NCBI GenBank assembly: GCA_016788635.1
Contig: JAEUSU010000003.1
Span: forward strand, 1 to 64,000
DNA: 64,000 bases
Source of the DNA: Flavobacteriales bacterium
GTDB taxonomy: Bacteria > Bacteroidota > Bacteroidia > Flavobacteriales_F > PHOS-HE28
Direction of reading: 5' to 3'
Shown one piece after another: positions 60,899-64,000 of this stretch. Position numbers and translations under genes: made by a program. The notes beneath the pieces are model-generated. The model was given only the letters and a program-made list of their open reading frames with translations, had not been told where the DNA came from and did no database searches. Numbering within the stretch: the stretch's first letter is position 1; each line of letters starts with the position of its first letter.

Positions 60899-63442
60899 CT
60901 ACTTCCGCGCAGCGGCCTTCTTCTTGGCTGGGGCACGTTTCGCAGCGGCTTTCCTCTTGGCCCCCTTTTTCTCGGGTGCGGCGCCGAGCAGTTGGGTGGC
61001 CTGCTCCAGGGTCAACGCTTCTGGTTCTGTTCCCTTCGGCACATTCGCATTCTTCTTTCCATCGGTCACGTAAGGACCATAGCGGCCCTTGAGCACTTGG
61101 ATGGGCGAACCGTCGAATTCCTTCAGCACATTCTGCCGCACGCCGGCCAACTTGGCTTCGATGAGCTCGACCCCCCGCTCCAAGGTCACCGCCGCCGGGT
61201 CCTCTCCTTTCGGAATATTGGCGTACGTCTTTTGGTATCGCACGAACGGTCCGAAACGGCCGCGGCCCACCACGAGCATCTCGCCTTTGTACTCACCCAG
61301 GTCGCGCGTGGCGGTGGCGACTTTCTTTAGATCGATGAGTTCGATGGCGCGCTGAAGCGTGATCTCCAAGGGATCATCCTCCGGCGTCAGGCTGGCGTAG
61401 GTACTGCCCAGGCGCACATAGGGGCCAAAACGACCGATCCCCACGGAGCACACCTCGCCATCACGCTCGCCGAGGGTGCGCGGCAGCTTGAAGAGGTTCA
61501 TGGCCTCCTCGTAGGTGATGGTCTGGATGCTCTGGTCCTTGCGCAGGCTTGCGAAGCGGGGTTTCTCCTCATCACCCACATCCCCGATCTGTATCATGGG
61601 GCCGAAGCGCCCGATGCGTGCCACCACGTCCTTGCCGCTCACGGGGTCCTGGCCCAGCACGCGCGCTCCGGTGGCTCGCTCGGCGGTGTCCTTCACGGTG
61701 CCCAGTGTGGCATGGAAGGGTTTGTAGAAGCGGGCGATCATCTCGCGCCAATTCTCCTTGCCCTCGGCGATCACGTCGAACTCCTCCTCCACCTTGGCGG
61801 TGAAGTTGAGGTCCACGATGCTGGGGAAGTGCTCCACGAGGAAGTCGTTCACCACCATGCCAATGTCCGATGGGAAGAGTTTCTGCTTCTCGGCGCCTGC
61901 GTTCTCCGTGGCGGTCTTCTCAGCGATGGTGCCCTCGGCCAGCGTGAGGATGCGGTAGGCGCGCGGCGTGCCCTCGCGGCTCTCCTTCACCACGTAGCCG
62001 CGCTTCTGCACGGTGCTGATGGTGGGCGCGTAGGTGCTCGGTCGTCCGATGCCGAGCTCTTCCAGTTTCTTCACCAGGCTGGCTTCGGTGTAGCGCGGCG
62101 CGGCGCGATCGAAGCGTTGCGTGGCGGTCATCTCGCGCAGCTTTAACGCTTCGCCCTGGCGCATCTCGGGCAACAGGCCTTCCTGCTCTTCATCGCCTTC
62201 ATCGTCGCGGCCTTCCATGTACACTTTCAGGAAGCCGTCGAAGAGGATCACCTCGCCTTGGGCGCGCAATTGATCCGAGGGGCGTGTGCTGATCGCGATA
62301 TCCACCACGGTCTTCTCCAGTTCGGCATCGGCCATCTGGCTGGCGAGGGTGCGCTTCCAGATGAGGTCGTAGAGGCGCTCGGCATCGGTGTCGCTTCCGG
62401 CATTGCGCACGGCCATGTCGGTGGGGCGGATGGCCTCGTGCGCCTCTTGCGCGCCCTTGCTCTTGCTGGTGAAGCGGCGGCTCTTGCTGTAGCGCTCGCC
62501 ATATTGCGCACCGATCTGCACGGCCGCAGCGGCTATGGCCTGTTCGCTCAGGTTCACCGAATCGGTACGCATGTAGGTGATGTGCCCTTGCTCGTAGAGC
62601 CCTTGTGCAATGCGCATGGTGCGGTCCACGCCGTAGCCGAGCTTGCGGCTGGCCTCCTGCTGCAACGTGCTGGTGGTGAAGGGCGCGGCGGGTGTGCGCT
62701 TGCCGGGCTTTTTCTCAACGGCGTTCACGGTGTAGCCCGCACCGATGCAGCCTTGCAAAAAGACCATGGCTTCAGCTTCCGTAGCGAAGCGTGCAGGCAA
62801 TTCGGCCTTCACGGTGGCGCCCTTCTCCGTGGAAAGCACGGCGGTGACCTTGAACGCGCTCTTGCTGTCGAAGCCCAGGATCTCCCGCTCCCGCTCCACG
62901 ATCAGGCGAACGGCCACACTTTGCACGCGGCCTGCGCTGAGGCTGGGCTTCACCTTGCGCCATAGCACTGGGCTGAGCTCGTAGCCCACCAATCGGTCCA
63001 ACACGCGGCGGGCCTGCTGGGCGTCCACCAGATGGATGTCGATGCCGCGCGGGTGCTCCATGGCCTCTGTCACGGCCTGTTTGGTGATCTCATTGAAGGT
63101 GATGCGCTTCACCTTGTCATCACTGAGCTTCAGCGCTTCCTTCAGGTGCCAGCTGATGGCCTCCCCTTCGCGGTCTTCGTCAGTCGCCAACCACACCATG
63201 GCGGCTTTGTCGCTGGCTTTCTTCAGCTCCGCCAGGCGTCCCTTCTTGTCGTCGGGAATGATGTAGGTAGGCTCGAAGCCGTTCTCCACGTCCACGCTCA
63301 GGTCGCGTTCGGGCAGGTCGCGCACATGGCCATAGCTGCTGAGCACGGTGAACCCTGTCCCCAGGTATTTCTCGATCGTCTTCGCCTTGGCAGGCGACTC
63401 CACGATCACCAGATCGCCGCTTCCTTCCTTCTTTTTGGCCAT
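60899..63442 (-). CDS. topA: DNA topoisomerase I
   Basis: TopA relaxes negative supercoils through a 5'-phosphotyrosine intermediate. The 847-residue protein has an N-terminal TOPRIM domain (GDLVIVESPAKAKTIEKYLG, LATDEDREGEAISWHL). The active-site Tyr is in ITYMRTDSVNLSEQA at about 290. At the C-terminus are four Topo_C repeats, each with GRFGP/GRYGP plus a short T-x-x-x-A element, then a Lys/Ala tail (KRKAAAKRAPAKKKAAARK) that should bind DNA. Zinc-finger Cys clusters are absent, as in other bacteria with Topo_C repeats. It lies 102 bases ahead of the arginase-fold gene. Confidence 0.96.
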   Translation of the reverse strand: MAKKKEGSGDLVIVESPAKAKTIEKYLGTGFTVLSSYGHVRDLPERDLSVDVENGFEPTYIIPDDKKGRLAELKKASDKAAMVWLATDEDREGEAISWHLKEALKLSDDKVKRITFNEITKQAVTEAMEHPRGIDIHLVDAQQARRVLDRLVGYELSPVLWRKVKPSLSAGRVQSVAVRLIVEREREILGFDSKSAFKVTAVLSTEKGATVKAELPARFATEAEAMVFLQGCIGAGYTVNAVEKKPGKRTPAAPFTTSTLQQEASRKLGYGVDRTMRIAQGLYEQGHITYMRTDSVNLSEQAIAAAAVQIGAQYGERYSKSRRFTSKSKGAQEAHEAIRPTDMAVRNAGSDTDAERLYDLIWKRTLASQMADAELEKTVVDIAISTRPSDQLRAQGEVILFDGFLKVYMEGRDDEGDEEQEGLLPEMRQGEALKLREMTATQRFDRAAPRYTEASLVKKLEELGIGRPSTYAPTISTVQKRGYVVKESREGTPRAYRILTLAEGTIAEKTATENAGAEKQKLFPSDIGMVVNDFLVEHFPSIVDLNFTAKVEEEFDVIAEGKENWREMIARFYKPFHATLGTVKDTAERATGARVLGQDPVSGKDVVARIGRFGPMIQIGDVGDEEKPRFASLRKDQSIQTITYEEAMNLFKLPRTLGERDGEVCSVGIGRFGPYVRLGSTYASLTPEDDPLEITLQRAIELIDLKKVATATRDLGEYKGEMLVVGRGRFGPFVRYQKTYANIPKGEDPAAVTLERGVELIEAKLAGVRQNVLKEFDGSPIQVLKGRYGPYVTDGKKNANVPKGTEPEALTLEQATQLLGAAPEKKGAKRKAAAKRAPAKKKAAARK

Positions 63443-63520
63443 GATCCCGATCTATTTCAGGGCGGCAAATAAAAGGGACTGGATCCGTCAATGCCGTCCT
63501 TCCCGATGCGGAGGGTCCGT

Positions 63521-63538
63521 CTTCCCCTTTAGGGGAAG
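63521..63538. repeat. Short perfect inverted repeat between topA and msrB
   Basis: A 7-bp stem CTTCCCC/GGGGAAG with loop TTTA lies in the 163-base gap between two divergent starts. It cannot terminate either gene as placed, so it may be a regulator site or an untranslated-leader stem. The rest of the gap shows nothing I can call. Confidence 0.35.
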
Positions 63539-63605
63539 GAAATTTTCACATGTCCATAACCCGAACCGAATGGCGGCATCGTTGGTTCAGCGTAACACCT
63601 TTGCC

Positions 63606-64000
63606 ATGCGTTCCATGCCACCATCCCAGACCATCATGGATCAGTTCCCCTTTTTGCTGACCACCATGCTGGTGCTTCTGGCCGCCTGTGGCAGCAGCAA
63701 TGGACAATCACCGCATACGAACATGCGCCCCAACGAAATGAGCCAATACGATCACAGCGGAAATCCGCACTACTCCCACACGGACACGGCCAAGCTCAGT
63801 GTACCCCTGAGCGAATGGAGAAAGCTGCTCCCGCAGGAGCTCTACCACATCGCCTTTGAGAAGGGCACTGAACGCGCGTTCACGGGCAAGTATTGGGATT
63901 TCGAGGGCATCGGCACATATGCCTGTGCCGTATGTGGCAACGTGCTTTTCCAAGCGGACAGCAAATTCTCCAGCAGCTGTGGCTGGCCCAGCTTCTTCCA
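63606..64000 (+). CDS. msrB: Peptide-methionine (R)-S-oxide reductase, lipoprotein (cut by window edge)
   Basis: MsrB reduces R-methionine sulfoxide in proteins. The visible part has a lipoprotein signal (FLLTTMLVLLAACGSSNG, lipobox LAAC), a linker, and the MsrB domain start: LSVPLSEWRKLLPQELYHIA, the first zinc CxxC in YACAVCGNVLFQADSKF and SSCGWPSFF. The remaining domain, including the catalytic Cys, is beyond the window. The signal indicates a periplasmic, membrane-anchored reductase. An ATG at 63636 is an alternative start. Confidence 0.92.
   Translation, partial: MRSMPPSQTIMDQFPFLLTTMLVLLAACGSSNGQSPHTNMRPNEMSQYDHSGNPHYSHTDTAKLSVPLSEWRKLLPQELYHIAFEKGTERAFTGKYWDFEGIGTYACAVCGNVLFQADSKFSSSCGWPSFF

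Overview
The window comes from a GC-rich member of the Bacteroidota, most likely Flavobacteriales. The evidence is a gldKLMN type IX secretion/gliding operon with a PorP/SprF protein, a secreted protein carrying a T9SS C-terminal sorting domain, and promoters of the Bacteroidota form TTG-N19-TAnnTTTG. Shine-Dalgarno sequences are generally absent, and many adjacent genes overlap by 4 nt (ATGA).

Layout. 1-9.3 kb is housekeeping: the 5' part of carB, an alpha/beta hydrolase, rpmH, birA, then the plus-strand operon rsfS-ftsH-DUF2007-cdsA-psd-lipoprotein, and on the minus strand a HAD phosphatase, a small membrane protein and upp. 9.3-29.3 kb is a large exopolysaccharide or capsule locus, almost all on the minus strand. 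It runs from a Wza-like exporter and a Wzc-like kinase through a flippase, a GT61-like protein, an HlpA-like transferase, a Wzy-like polymerase, a GT4, an epimerase, a WecG/TagA transferase, an initiating sugar transferase and UDP-GlcNAc 2-epimerase to a polysaccharide deacetylase and an acyltransferase. radC and rpsT are embedded in it, and a T9SS-secreted beta-helix protein lies on the opposite strand. 29.3-32 kb holds heme A synthase, an HMA-domain lipoprotein and an EamA transporter.

32.1-38.6 kb is an accessory minus-strand block. It contains a 966-codon gene of unknown function broken by one in-frame TAG and carrying a G13 tract near its start, a patatin-like phospholipase, two lipoproteins and a 59-codon ORF. 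Much of it is visibly more A/T-rich than its surroundings. 38.7-42.5 kb has two glycosyltransferases and a Cys/Met-metabolism PLP enzyme, with two dispersed-type repeats flanking the membrane glycosyltransferase. 42.5-49.1 kb has a secreted repeat protein, a TonB-dependent receptor and two poorly characterised proteins.

49.1-53.5 kb holds der, era, an initiator tRNA and an ABC-F ATPase. 53.5-63.4 kb holds the T9SS core (porP/sprF-gldK-gldL-gldM-gldN), a degenerate arginase-fold protein and topA. The window ends inside a lipoprotein MsrB gene.

How the genes work together: the EPS locus encodes most steps of Wzx/Wzy-type polymer production (initiation, sugar supply, chain assembly, flipping, polymerisation, export and its tyrosine-kinase control). 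The gldKLMN block encodes the motor and periplasmic ring that would export the beta-helix protein. No rRNA, CRISPR array, IS element or phage structural gene was seen. No gene-free stretch exceeds 300 bases; the longest is about 272 bases between carB and the alpha/beta hydrolase, where I see no convincing feature.
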